Positions 39,366 to 51,190 of a DNA stretch of 64,000 bases are shown here, piece by piece. Positions within the stretch are counted from its first letter, which is position 1; each line of letters begins with the position of its first letter. Location: NCBI GenBank assembly GCA_022316685.1, contig JAKJHU010000030.1, positions 12,475,360 through 12,539,359 of the forward strand, written 5' to 3'. The translations under genes and the position numbers were made by a program. The DNA is from Progne subis subis (Eukaryota > Chordata > Aves > Passeriformes > Hirundinidae). A model generated the notes under the pieces. It saw only the letters and a program-made list of their open reading frames with translations, was not told the origin of the DNA and ran no database searches.

Positions 39366-40348
39366 GCTTTGTTAAAAATAAAGTTAACTGACAAAAGACA
39401 TTTTTGAATCCAAGTTTTCTCATACAACAAAACATAACCTGATGAAACAAAATACAATGGGAAAGTAGTTGCAACCTTAATCGTGGAGAAACATCCCATC
39501 AGCTTATAATGAGCACGGGACTCATTTATCCTTGAAGCTCAGAAGAAGGCATTGTCCACCCTCTCTGACAGCTCTTTGTTACTACCCCCATGACTGTTTG
39601 CAAGCATATTCAGTCCAATTAGCAGTTTTTAATAACAAGTATCTGGCCTTTGCTAGGAAATGTAACAATCTCTTTGGAGAGAAATCAGAACCTCTCACCA
39701 ACTTCCCTTTCACTGCACAAGGAGTCCAATGCCTTCCCACCCCCAATCCCAGAGGATGGATTTTGTCATGATCACTTCACTCGGGGCTGAACCCTCAGAA
39801 AACCTGAAGAGACTCAAATGGATGGCCCAGAAAAAAGTGTGTATCAGTAATTAATTTGAAATTATATGCATGGCACAGTTTAAGTATAAATTCAAATTCA
39901 CCAAAGGCTAAGGGGTAACAAGAACTCTAAACTCTGGCATATGGCCCCACTGGAATCAGAGAAACAATGAGCCAAAAAGGAGACAAATCATTATGCATTT
40001 CTACTTAACAGTCTACCTACAGTCGACTGCCAATACTACAAAATTTGGTGGTTCATCAAAATCCATCTTCAAGGTAACAAGAGCAAATAAAGAATTAAGG
40101 TTTAATTAATGACCACAAAAACAAAGAGGCATGAAACAACCTTTACTACTGTGTTCGCTTTCTAGAAGATATAGAACAAGACAAATTGCTTCCCAGCATC
40201 TCCAAACCCATTATCTCATGGTTTAACACCTTTACTGTACAAATGCCTGCCTAGCGATTACAAAAGACTAATCTTTTGCAACAAGACAGAAATAGATTTT
40301 TTTCTTAAAATAGCCTCTAAAATACCCGTAGTCAAAATCATTAGATGG

Positions 40349-40490
40349 AAAACCAAACAAATAAACAAACAAACAAAAAAAAACCCCACACCAAAACCAA
40401 CCAAACAAAACAAAAAAAACCAAAAAAAAACCAACCAAAAAAAAAAAAAAAAAAACCCCCAAAAAAAACCAACCCAAAAAAACTAAAAAA
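40349..40490 (+). repeat. A/C-only low-complexity tract
   Basis: From 40351 to 40490 the plus strand holds no G and only two T (40362 and 40484). It is built from AAAC, ACCAA and long A-runs. It begins as an (AAAC)n microsatellite and then loses a fixed period. The encoded lysine/asparagine/proline frame on the plus strand and the phenylalanine/glycine/valine frame on the minus strand are artefacts of composition. Confidence 0.9.
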
Positions 40491-43400
40491 GAACAGCTTC
40501 TTGTTGCCCATTTTCTTTCCTAAAACAGCTGAAAATAATTTCTAAAACATTAAATTTTAAAAACCTTACATCGGTTGTCTTGGTATAAAACCACATAATA
40601 TGATTTTAATTAACATAAGAAAATTTCTTCATGTGCTTTTAAGAATAATAGATAGATTTAAATAGTAAGACATGCACAAAAGGAACTTTCAAACATTTGC
40701 ACCGACAGCAAAGTACCAACCCTATAAACCCCAACCACTGGGCACAGCACTTTTCCTCTTTTGCAGCTCTGGAAGGAAAGGCTATTTTAAGCAGTGGAAC
40801 CCAAATTAGACAATACTGGTCCTTAGAGATATAACATGAACATCTTTAATAGCATGATCATTAATAGCAGGTTACTTTTTGAACAGCCGGCAGTGGGAGG
40901 AAGGAACTTTGTGGACTGCCAAGGAATTAAATTTGCCTGCTGGCAAGAATGCATCACTATTTGTGGGGTAAAAAATGAATGAGAGAATGTAGTCAGATCA
41001 TAGCCCCTAGTCCTCAACTTAGACCTATGTAATGAGTCTAAGTTTTCTTTCTTCAAGTAATCTGATAAATCCTTGGCCAGTTTAAACCTCAGGGAAAAAG
41101 AGCAAGTTCGAGAATAGTGCAGATAAACTTTTAACTGCAGGTAGAGTCAGACACTGGTGATCCAGCAATTTATAATTAGTGGTGAAGAGTTATGAAGAAG
41201 GAAAAGCTATATATTTGTGCTAAAATAGCCATGGGGAAATTTTACAGAACAGGGTCTGCATTTTCACATATAAAAGGGAAAGCAAAACAATAAGCATTTT
41301 AACTGGAATCATCTTTATTAATTAAATATCCAGACTCTCTCTTACTGAAAGCAACAACCCACATTCCAATCACAAACAGTTGCAAACTTGTGAATATCTT
41401 AATTCCCAGTTTTATACACTAGACTTCTGGCATTTATTAAAAGTAACACAGGTTTCTACAAAGAGGACTGGTGGGCATCACATCACCTGGTAAAAATAAA
41501 TCCAGGGGTCAAGAAAGTACAATATTTCTGTTCAGAACTGCCACCTTTTTGCAGGGAGATGGCCATGCCTTCTTTTGTAAGCATGCACTTCAACAAATCT
41601 CTACAGTTCAAGTAAACCAACTGACCTAATTAGCAGACCACAAACTACAGGAAACAAGGGAAAACTTCCTTGGAAAGTGTGTCTGCCTTTTCATTGGTGC
41701 CTAGGACTGCACTAGGTTTATTACTATAAAAATGTTCTACATAGAACATATTTTGTCTAGGAATACAACTCTTCTCTTTCTGGGTACTCTAGTAAGTTTT
41801 TAGAATCAGTAAGAAAACCAGTTCTGATGGCAGCTTTTTGGAGAGAAAAGGAACTGGACAAAACACTGTCAACTGGCAGGTAGGCTCCTGCACCTCTCTC
41901 CTACTTCCTTCTGCCAATTTAGCACTTCCTCATTAGCAGATGGAAGGAGGACAAGGATTTATTTGTTCAAAAACACCTCTCTAGTCAGCAGCAGACAGCT
42001 GCCCTTTATCTCACGGAGCAAGCTCTATTCTGACAAGCACATCAAATGCATTTATCAATATATATTTGGGCATGTTGATACCTTCTGCATGTCTCATCCC
42101 CAAGTGGAACCTCTTCCCACACCATGTGATGTGAAATCTCCACATACATACACATCTTTGATCCATCTAAGCTCAAGACACAACTCCCCTCCAATATTCT
42201 TACCCTGACATTTGACAACTGCAGGAGAGAGACCAGCCATTTCAAAGCAAGATCAATCTTGAACAAGGGAACAATACTGGAGGAAAAAGAAAGACACACT
42301 TCCAAATAAGCCAAAGAGCTTGATCAGACGTGCCCAGACTACTGTAATTTCAGGGGAGCACAAGATCCAGATTTGAATTTTGCAATTTGGGATGGCTCAC
42401 TCCAGGCCACCCTCTCCATCTTCTTCCACAAGCTGTAGCTTCCAATCGAGGCAGATTACAGCTAACAAAGTCATACAATTTAGCTGATCCAATAAAATGA
42501 TCCAGATGGGAAAGATCCTTCCTCAAATGCCTTGTTATCTTGATTAGATAATTGAGTTTCTAAAGTTATTTTGTGCTGCTAGGAGGCAGGCACATACACA
42601 TTGACTCATTGAATGACTCTGGGCAAAGTTCAGCCATCTCCTTGCACCTGCACTCAGTTTAGCATGACTGTTCCTTGTTCCGCCACTACTTGCCACATCA
42701 GCTCCTTGAGATTCTGCAAAATCCTGGAGTGGGTCAAAACTGTCTCACATGATCTCTTGATAAAACTGATTTTGAGAAGGTCTCCTTAGCCTTCTCTGGA
42801 GTCTTTTGTTACAGACCCCATACTATTCATGCCAAATAAAAGAGGCTACACATACTAACTGAGCCAAGAACGGAACAAAGTCCAGATGGTTTAGTAAGGA
42901 GTTTGACATGATTACAAGAAGTTTCCAAAAATTAGTAACTTTCATGGACTAAGCTGTGTCCTACATTAGCAGAATGTGTTTTCCATTATCTCCTTTGGTT
43001 CTTTTGAAACCTCCCAAAAGCTCAACATTTCAGATGGTAATTTGCTTTATGTCTGTTAATTCTTGCTACATTCTTCACAGAAAATGCTACTTTTCCTTCA
43101 CCACAGACGTTTCAGAAATCTCCTGTTCATTTTCTGAGAAGCTCCACACATTCTAGATGTGCATCTCTAAGAAAAGCTCTACTGTAAACACACAAAGACA
43201 TAACTAGCCTAGGCAAGAGGAAGGTACTTAAAATTGCCTCAAAATAAGACACAATTACAGCCACAGAGCTTATATATTAAACACATCCAGAGGTTATACA
43301 TTAAAATAATCTGATGAGAGACAAAGGTGTAAAGTTCTTGTCCTTCATTCAGGATCCATAGCTGATGTGAGATATTTAGGATGGGTCTCCTGACACCAAA

Positions 43401-46400
43401 CTTCAGACACCTGAAAGCCAGGCACTGTAAGTGAGTTCTACAGACTCTCTGAGCCAAGAAAGAGATGTCTTTCCTCAACACCCAGGGTATTCCATCTGTC
43501 CATGCCCACAGTGGCATGGATGTAAACCATGTAGATACCAACCTGTGGAGGGCAACACAAGCCTCTGGAGCTGTTCTCTTCTCACTATGTAGAAAAGGAG
43601 GTTGGTCAACCATCGCAGATGAGGTACTAAGGTTTCAGAAGGCTAATTCAGATCACTACAAACTCCTCTTTAACAGCACGTACTTTATACATCTCAGAGA
43701 TGTTATACACTTATATACAGATCACACTCAGCACATCTTGTAAACAGCAACTGGAAGAAATTACTGATGGAAGTAGCACTCACCAGAGCACCTTGCTGTT
43801 GTGACGTGCCAGTGGCACACAATCACTTCTCACTCAGGCCATGGGCCAGATGCTGCAGCTTTAAGCTTACTTTATATACCAGAACAGGCATAGATGAGCA
43901 TGTCTTATAACAGTCTGTACAGCTCACTGCCTTGTTTAGCACATCTGAAAGCAGAGACTGTAGAAGCAAAACAGAAGCTGATCTATCACAAGAAGTGATA
44001 GAAGTATAGCAGCAGGAAACAAACACTGAAAGCTGCTACTTTACAGGCAGAGAAAGACCTCCCAAAGGAAATAACTCACTTTCTTCTTCCCAGCACAAAA
44101 ATGATGTGGCAGTCATGAATGAGTAAAAAGGAGAGGAAACAACACAAAAGGAACTGAAAGCAGTCTAAACCCCATTGTGCAAACCATGGACTTTTGACCC
44201 GAGAGCACGGTCTTGGAGAACTGCTGCCACTGAGCTAACTAAGCTGAAACAACGTGCTGTACCCAGGCCACCAGGTAACACCTCACAATAAATGGCTGTG
44301 GAGTGGTTTTTTATGAAACAAGGTTAGCTTCACACCCCATGCATGCAAAGTCCAACATGCAACAACCAGTACTCAATGGAACAGCACTGTGACAGCCTGA
44401 ATTTACTCAGAACACAATCACTCCTTTTATTTATCTGTTCAGAGCATGCAAATCTCAAGGCACTTTGTGAACAGACTACAACAACAATTTATGACCCACA
44501 ATGCTGGTTTAATATATGCTCTAAAGCTGGATACCAGCATTCCCCCAAGTTGAAATTAAATATATCAGGCCCTTATACAAACACTGAAGCAATATTATTA
44601 ATCCAGAAATCCTGGCATAACTACTGCAGTCATTCAAAAAAAAACAAACAACAACAACTCAGTCTTGGCAAAAACCAGATCAAAACTAAAGTTTAGAAAA
44701 AAATATAAATATAACCAAATGGGGAAAATTCAGAAGGCTGTTTCAAAGTTAAGGCTATGTGGGTCTAGATAACACTGGGTTTATTCTGTGTTCCAAGATG
44801 TTTCCATTACAATTCCAGCATTTTAATTTTTGGACCTACAAATAAGGACTAGGCTCAAAAATATCTCCCATCCAATAATGTGAACATTTTCTGTTCTTGG
44901 GAAGACAGATTTTGCAGACATCAACCTGCCAGACCACGTTACGGTTTGTGAACACAGGTGCCAACAAGTAGGACCTGAAATTTAGCTCAGTTGTCTTATT
45001 TCTGAAGGTCAGTAGACAAGGAGCACAGAACTACTTGAGGGAAAGGGTCACTACTGGCCATGACAGTGGATCACTGCTGCCTCAATGCAGGACTCAGTGC
45101 AACTACCAGAACTGTTTTCAAATTGACTCTTCGCAAGGGATGGAAAGGAAGGTAAGAGCCACTGCTTAGTTTTTGGATGGGAAAAGAAGCTGTGCACTGG
45201 AAAAAGGATAAACCAATATAAAGACGCTGATTTTACAATGCTGAAGTATGCCTGTTACTCTGAGCATCTTTGTTACAAAGGGAAATAGTGAAGGGAGCGC
45301 TGCAGAAGAAACGACGTACATAAAGACTCCCCACCTGTGCCAGAGCCTTTCTGAAATCCTTACAATCATCCTGGCTGTTCAGACACACATGCAAAACTGC
45401 TAAAGAGTGGTCAAGGCGAAAAGAGACAGCATTCTCACCCACTACCACGTGGTTTTGACAACTTTCATATTCAAATTTCCACATGGTAGAAGTCTTCAGC
45501 TTACAAGCTTCCCTTCACATCATCAGGAAAAACAAGCTTTTGTTCACTAACACCCAAGTCATAACCACAAAGTACGACTACAGAGCAAAACCATGCCCTG
45601 AGTACGCAGCCCACATCTCACAACTGCACAATCTCAAATCAGTGTCGCCCTTCAGAGCTGGCCCTGCTGCAGAGACAACAGATCCTCAGAGGGGGGACCA
45701 GCCTTTCACACCACTCCATGCTTTGTGTTCTGAATGGTTTCTTGTCTGTAATAAGCCAGGCAGCGGACAATTCCTCTGGGACACTCCCAGGCAAAAATGC
45801 TGCATGACTTTATCAACTGTCTTATCAGGGAGATGGAGGGGTGAGAGGGTAGGAAGCATTGCAGAGAATTTAATAAGAAAATAAACACACAGGAGCAAAG
45901 TCAACTGCCTCAGGCAACATTGCTTCTGCCTTTCAGGTGTTAATTTAAAAAAATCAGATGTATTAGACATAGCAAGATAAACGGACACAGAAGAGAGTCA
46001 GAGGAAATGGCAAAACAAACACATAAACAGAGGAGTTTTGGACAGGGAATTAACTCTAACGTGTTGATTTTCTAATACAAACGTAAATTTTACTTGAAAT
46101 TTGTTTCATTTTCTTTGCATTTTTCCAACAGACATACATTGCAAGCAAGTTGTTGCTGATGGGCTTACTCAGCTATGAACACTACACTACTGCTATCAGT
46201 AAGATCAATCATGCACTAAATTGCTACTGAAAACATAGTCTCTTCTGGCTTTATTTGTCCACATAGTTAAGCTGCTATTTTCTACAGTACATTTTTTATG
46301 TAGGGAGTAACTGCATTTTGAAGTCACCTACAAGTTAACCACTGACTTCTGAACGAGACTCAACATGACTTTTTTTTTCCCCTATACTATGGTGATACCA

Positions 46401-47689
46401 AAAGCTGTGGGCAATACGAACACACAGGTTGTGGTCAGGTTTTGTTTGGGACCGTGGTGGTTAACCAAGGAATTAACAGGCTCTTAAATGGAACATTGTT
46501 TTTGTCAGTTTTCACTGACCCACAATATTCTCTTTCTTCTCTTCAGAACAGGCAGATTTCCACTACTTCTCTCACTTACAGAAGATAAATAACTTACACC
46601 TTAAAGAAATGTATGCAGAAAAAATAACTATCAACAATCTAGCACCACCACTTGAAAATTAAAACATACTTAAAAAGAAGGTTCACAAAGCCTCTGCTTG
46701 ACTTTGATTTATCAACAGCTAAAACTCCAGGAGGTACCTGGGCACCCTTTAAACGTTTCCAGCTTGTTAAGCAGAGATGCATGAAGGGAATGTAAAGCAT
46801 TAAGTAGGGTCAAGGATAACCCTGTGTCAGGTTCTTCTGATGCTACAAACACTGCTGGACCCAATGACTACCTTAAAGATATCTAGACAGAAAATTATTT
46901 TTCTAGCAATTGTTTGGTGGTTTGGGTTTGTAGTTTTTTCCCAATAGACTGACTATAGTTCACTGCTTCTTTTGGAGATTTAAAGTAGGCCTGGAAAGCT
47001 GGTGGGTAGGGAAGCAGAACTGGGTTTTGCAGTTAATTTTTACATTACAGAAAATACACAGAATCTGTTTTTCCCCAGTGGGATACTGAAATCTGAGTCT
47101 GAAATTTTGATTTAACTGAAAGCTTTGAGGTGTTCCATTCGGGCTTGCTCCTTGGGAAAATGCATTAGATGCTGAATTTAAATGTGCTTTATAAAAATTT
47201 AACACACTCTCATTCAAGTTTTTTCATCCTCTCATATTTTACAGTTGTGGTAATAAGTTCAGCACACCAGCGCGTGCCTGCCCATTTCTAACACATCTCA
47301 TGACACTGTCAGCAATATCATCACAATTCTGCAGCTTACAGAAAACTCTGCACACCACAAAAAGAGAAGACAAAGATTGTAATACTGAGAACTGAGAAAC
47401 AAGCAAGAACTGCTAATTACCACTTAAGGTTTTGCTCAGCCCAGGGTTAGCAAGTCTAGGGTTTGTAACACCAAGCAACAAAGGACTTCATTTTCTGCGG
47501 TCTTGAAGAAATTCACAATTCAGAAAGATCTCTGTATCTCTTCCAATTCTCCAGCTCTTTGATAACCTTATTCTAACACTGATCTAGCCCTTATAGGTTG
47601 GGTTTGGAAGCATGAAATACATTAATCCTCACCCTCAGACAGAGGAAGGAATACAAAGAGAGTAGGTTTGGGACGGTTTGCAGGGCTGC
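40491..47689. other. Non-coding unique DNA, no gene seen
   Basis: No gene is supported. Frames reach about 133 codons (45483-45884 plus), and divergent or overlapping frames at 45233-45988 and 43239-43743 show no recognisable domain. A 7-bp hairpin is at 43983-44001. I recognise no interspersed repeat in this interval, which is long for a vertebrate and fits a bird genome. Confidence 0.6.
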
Positions 47690-47825
47690 ATAATCCTGAG
47701 CACACCAGTTAACCTTCCCACGCTTCATTCACCACCTGCAAAGCTGGGATAATGCTTAGACACTCCAAAAGCCTGCTACAAGGCTTCATTAATCAGTATT
47801 TGGGCCTTGGCTCAAACATACTGAA
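47690..47825 (+). mobile_element. MIR-like SINE relic
   Basis: TGAGCACACCAGTTAACCTT at 47697-47716 follows the MIR core 'TGGGCAAGTTACTTAACCT'. The next bases CACGCTTCATTCACCACCTG track 'GTGCCTCAGTTTCCTCATCTG'. AAAGCTGGGATAATGCTTA matches 'AAAATGGGGATAATA-TTA'. AAGGCTTCATTAATCAGTAT matches the downstream 'AGGATTAATTAAT-GTA' part. The order of all segments is kept, so this is a full-core ancient MIR copy in the plus direction. Edges are approximate and the match is from memory of the consensus. Confidence 0.7.
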
Positions 47826-48152
47826 GTGACCAATACAGTTACTCAATTTCTCTGGAACTGGGGTTGGAAAAGTGAGGTATTTTACACTGTCTCTGAGAGC
47901 ACTGCTGTTGATTGGTAACAACTCATCTGCCAAGGGAGGGTGAAAGTATCTCAGTCAGGACATACAAGTGAGCAGGACCACTTGTCAGGCTCAACCCTCG
48001 GGCCCCAAGGCCCTGCACCCGTATCGCACCCAGGGGCCACCCGAGGCCCTCACCTCTACTCTGAACAGTTTTCAGAGGACAAACTGTACTGTTTTCTCTT
48101 TGCAAAAATAAATTACAAGGTCATCGAGATCTAAATTGACAAAAATTCTTCA

Positions 48153-48213
48153 GCACAGCTGGGATTTGAACCCACTTCCAGTCGAGGGCCTTATCTGTTA
48201 GGCAAAGCTGTCC
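48153..48213 (-). pseudogene. Decayed tRNA-like sequence (tRNA-Arg-like) or tRNA-SINE head
   Basis: Reading the minus strand, there is a D-arm-like segment GCCTAACAGATAAGGC at about 48202-48187. It has an intact GCCT/AGGC stem and an A-box-like sequence close to that of vertebrate tRNA-Arg genes. A T-arm and B box follow (GGGTTCAAATCCCA at about 48174-48161). The ends GGACAGC and GCTGTGC pair at six of seven positions. Only about 14 bases separate the D and T arms, so the anticodon arm is missing and total length is 61 rather than about 73. It cannot be a working tRNA. It may be a degenerate tRNA gene copy or the head of an old tRNA-derived SINE. A MIR copy lies 330 bases away on the other strand. 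Confidence 0.5.
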
Positions 48214-50680
48214 AAGAAAATAAGCTCTGTTTTCATGTCCATGCTAAAAAAGATCTTTTATGTGGGGTTTTTTCCCACAACAACCTAATTCTTTCTCATT
48301 ACTGTTTTCCTTGGAAACAAACATGTACTTTGCACAGTTTCCACTGAATTCTGGGGGTTTCTTTGAGAGTAATCTCTTCTAAAATTAAAGAATTTTTGTT
48401 TATTTGTTTACTTGATTCTATGTAGATCTCTCTGCTAAATGCAGAATGAAAGGCAAATGGAGTTTAACAACCATGATACTGAATAACCTTGATTTATGGA
48501 TCCCAGTACCACTCTGCACAGATCTGACTGAGGAGCAGATAAAACTTGGCTGTGGTTAGGCAAGGTGGCTGCTGAACGTGAAGCATGTCAGTGTGGTTTT
48601 CAGGCTTTCCAAGTTACATTCTTACTTTTTTCTCCTGCTGAGGAAATACTTCCTAAACTTCCCAAGTGAATGAACTACATGCTGTCTCTTGGACATCAGT
48701 CAGTATTCTCAGGTCTCTTTTGGTAAAGGGTGCATTTATGTATGCGCTGATGTCCATATTTTGGGGAGAAAATTATGACGCACTGCATCAGAAGAAAAAA
48801 CTTTTCAGAAAAGAAATTACCAAAAGCAACCATTCTGTCAACTGGCTTATAGTTACAAAATTGTCTGTTTGGGCAATGTAAGGACCTGGTCATGCTGCAT
48901 GAGACACCGTACCTGAACGACAGAACCAGATGTAAAATCTCAGGCCGTTTCCCACAAGGAAAACCTTTTACAAACATGGCCACAGAAGATAAGTATACAT
49001 TCTGTTTGACTCAGAACAGCATACTTATGCTTACCTACCAGGAGACTGTTTTTGGTAGCACAGAAACTCCACCTCTGTTTGAACGACCCTGGGATCTTAA
49101 TACTGCAAGAGTTCAGTGCTATCACTGCTGCAAGGGTTCTCTGCTATCCCTTCTCCCATCAGAACTGCTACTGGCCCCTGCTGCATCTCCACTGTAAGGT
49201 CAAAACGTATCAGAGGTGAACATCAAGAAAGAAACAAGCTTAAAGTATTTTTAAGAACCAAATGTGCTACATAAGCAAGGCCTCAGTCCGTAATTACTGC
49301 ATATGGCAAAAGAGGGCTGCAGCAAAACCAATCAACTTTGCAAGATCAGTAGAGAGAGAAAATGAAAAGCCAGTCACCTGTGAATATACAGGTCCCAAAC
49401 TATAGCTTTAGGTTTACAGAGCAGGACAGGTGGCATTCAATCCCAACCAAGCTCAACTGCTAAGCCACAACAGAAAATACTAATATTCTTGACTGTTCTA
49501 TCTCTTCATAAGCAATCACCACCACAAGAACACAGTATGTTCACAAGTGGATGAGAAATAAGGAATAGCCCATGGCAAAGTTTTGTTCACACTGCAGCAT
49601 CTGTGTAAAAATACTTCTCCAAATCTTGGAGAATTTCTCATTTTGTGCCAGAAGTCATAGATCACATCCCTCTCATGCATCATTCAAGTTTAATTCTTTT
49701 AGGAACCATTACGAGTTACAAATCCATCTATAAAATTCAGTGAGAAACAGTCAATTATCTTCCTTTCTTTTAAAAATATATTAAAATTAGAATGCAATAA
49801 AAGTCTAATTTTACTGTGTTAAGAGTACTACTCAAAATCAAGTGCTAAATTATTATTCACTTTCAATTCATCACTGTTTAACAGAATTTACGTACAACAA
49901 ATCTCAATAAAAACAACTTCATAAGGGTTGTAAACAAGGCAAGAAATGAGAGCTGGACAAGACTGTGTAATAAGAATGGCCATGCAAGCCAAGCTTCTAC
50001 CCTTTTCTGGGCTGTGAACCTGTGCACTTTGCACCAAAACTGAAAAGCGCAAAGTAAATATAAGAAATTTCTTCAGTTGCAATGAACTGCAGAAACTAAT
50101 GTTTTCCATTCTGTAAGCTTTAAGTTCTTTGAAAATTATTTTTACTCTTATTCCCCTAAATAGCCAGGAAGCCAAAATTTATTTTAGCATACACTTCTCT
50201 GCTCTTCTTGGAGGTGAAGCAAAGAAAGAAAGGATTGGCAAGATGCATTTAAACTCTAAAATAATCCTTTCAAATGACATTTTGCCAAGACATTCCCTTC
50301 AATACAACACAAAGGAATTAATGCAGAGACCATCCTTATAAAGAGAATCGAAACATTCCCGTTTTCTTTTTGGCCCTAAAACCTTTTACCAGAACCACTG
50401 TAAAATAGTTTTATTCAGGAACGTGAGCACAATACACCAGACTCTTTTCTTTTTTCAGAGATACTGAAGCCCTTATTGCTCTAATCCTCTCACAAGCATC
50501 ACACCACTCACAGCCCATTCAAACCCCAACTGGGGCCAGCAGACAGGCTGGCCTGCTTCCCCCTCCCACCCAACTGCCTCTGTTCACAGCCATCTCTTCT
50601 CTCACATCCTGGTTTTCCCCAAATTTAACCTCATGACTGGTTTCACAGCATCCCGCAGACCCTTTTAAAATAGATAAGCA
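48214..50680. other. Non-coding unique DNA, no gene seen
   Basis: Short frames overlap on both strands at 48666-49197 (95 and 101 codons) without recognisable domains. The rest is AT-rich unique sequence. No RNA gene or repeat is recognised. Confidence 0.6.
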
Positions 50681-50689
50681 ACTAGAGCC

Positions 50690-50930
50690 CTTGTCCCAAG
50701 ATGGAGGCAAGAGCAGCCGCGTGCCTGGAGTGGCTGCGACATCCACAGCCCAGGTACGGCGCCAAGGCCCCGGAGAGCCGTCCTGTCCTGGAGGAGGTCT
50801 GTGCACACTGCTGCCAGCTCCAAGCCAGCTCTGCTGAGCAAACCCCAGTTCAACACCAACTGCTCAAACACCCCATCACCTCGCTGTCCCAGCTCAGGAG
50901 ACCTTCCTGTCCCAGGGGCTTCCTCTCCTG
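50690..50930. other. Local CpG-rich patch
   Basis: About seven CpGs fall within 50715-50785, against almost none in the kilobases around. An ATG in a fair Kozak setting (AAGATGGAGG, 50699-50708) is followed by a splice-donor-like CAGGTACGG at about 50750-50758. The patch is far too small for a standard CpG island. It could be a small first exon, a retained patch of an older repeat, or chance. It abuts the 5' side of the CR1 tail that follows. Confidence 0.35.
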
Positions 50931-51190
50931 TCACAAGGGAAGATGAAGGACAACGGGTACAAGTTACTTCTGGGGAGATTTCAACTGATCACAAAACAAA
51001 AAATTTTCACAATGAGAACAACCAGTCATGGGAATAATCTCCCCAGGGAAGTGGTGGATTCTCCACCACCAGATGTGTTTAGGATTTGGCTGGACAGGGT
51101 GCTGGGAATATTGTCTAGACCATGTATTTACCAAGAAAGGCTGAACTAGATGACCCTTGAGGTCCCCTCCAACTTCAACTCTATGATTCC
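50931..51190 (+). mobile_element. CR1 LINE 3' end, older subfamily
   Basis: In order: GGACAACGGGTACAAGTTAC at 50949-50968, TCTGGGGAGATTTCA, AAAATTTTCACAATGAGA, CCCCAGGGAAGTGGTGGATT at 51041-51060, CTCCACCACCAGATGTGTTT, GGCTGAACTAGATGACCCTT at 51139-51158, GAGGTCCCCTCCAACTTCAA at 51159-51178 and the terminal CTATGATTCC. These follow the conserved end of the CR1 second open reading frame region and its 3' untranslated tail, including the hallmark 'CCAGGGAAGTGGTGGA' and 'GATGA...GAGGTCC-TCCAAC' blocks. It is more diverged than the CR1 copy at 18.7 kb and is 5'-truncated. No usable reverse transcriptase remains. Confidence 0.9.

Larger units (their letters stand above)
32575..40350. other. Non-coding DNA, no gene seen
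   Basis: No gene is supported. GC rises at 34100-34550 and 35900-36470, where overlapping frames lengthen on both strands. A possible short CR1 relic begins near 36483. A basic, charged 62-codon frame at 36879-37067 lies in purine-rich DNA and resembles nothing known. An A20 tract is at 37303-37322. A conserved-looking block is at 39240-39365. Confidence 0.6.

Noticed and set aside
40268..40545. Frames rich in K/N/P (plus) and F/G/V (minus), resembling a membrane peptide
   Set aside because: Both are products of the A/C-only simple tract.
41052..41062. TTCAAGTAAT, identical to the first bases of miR-26
   Set aside because: The rest of the mature sequence differs and there is no hairpin partner.
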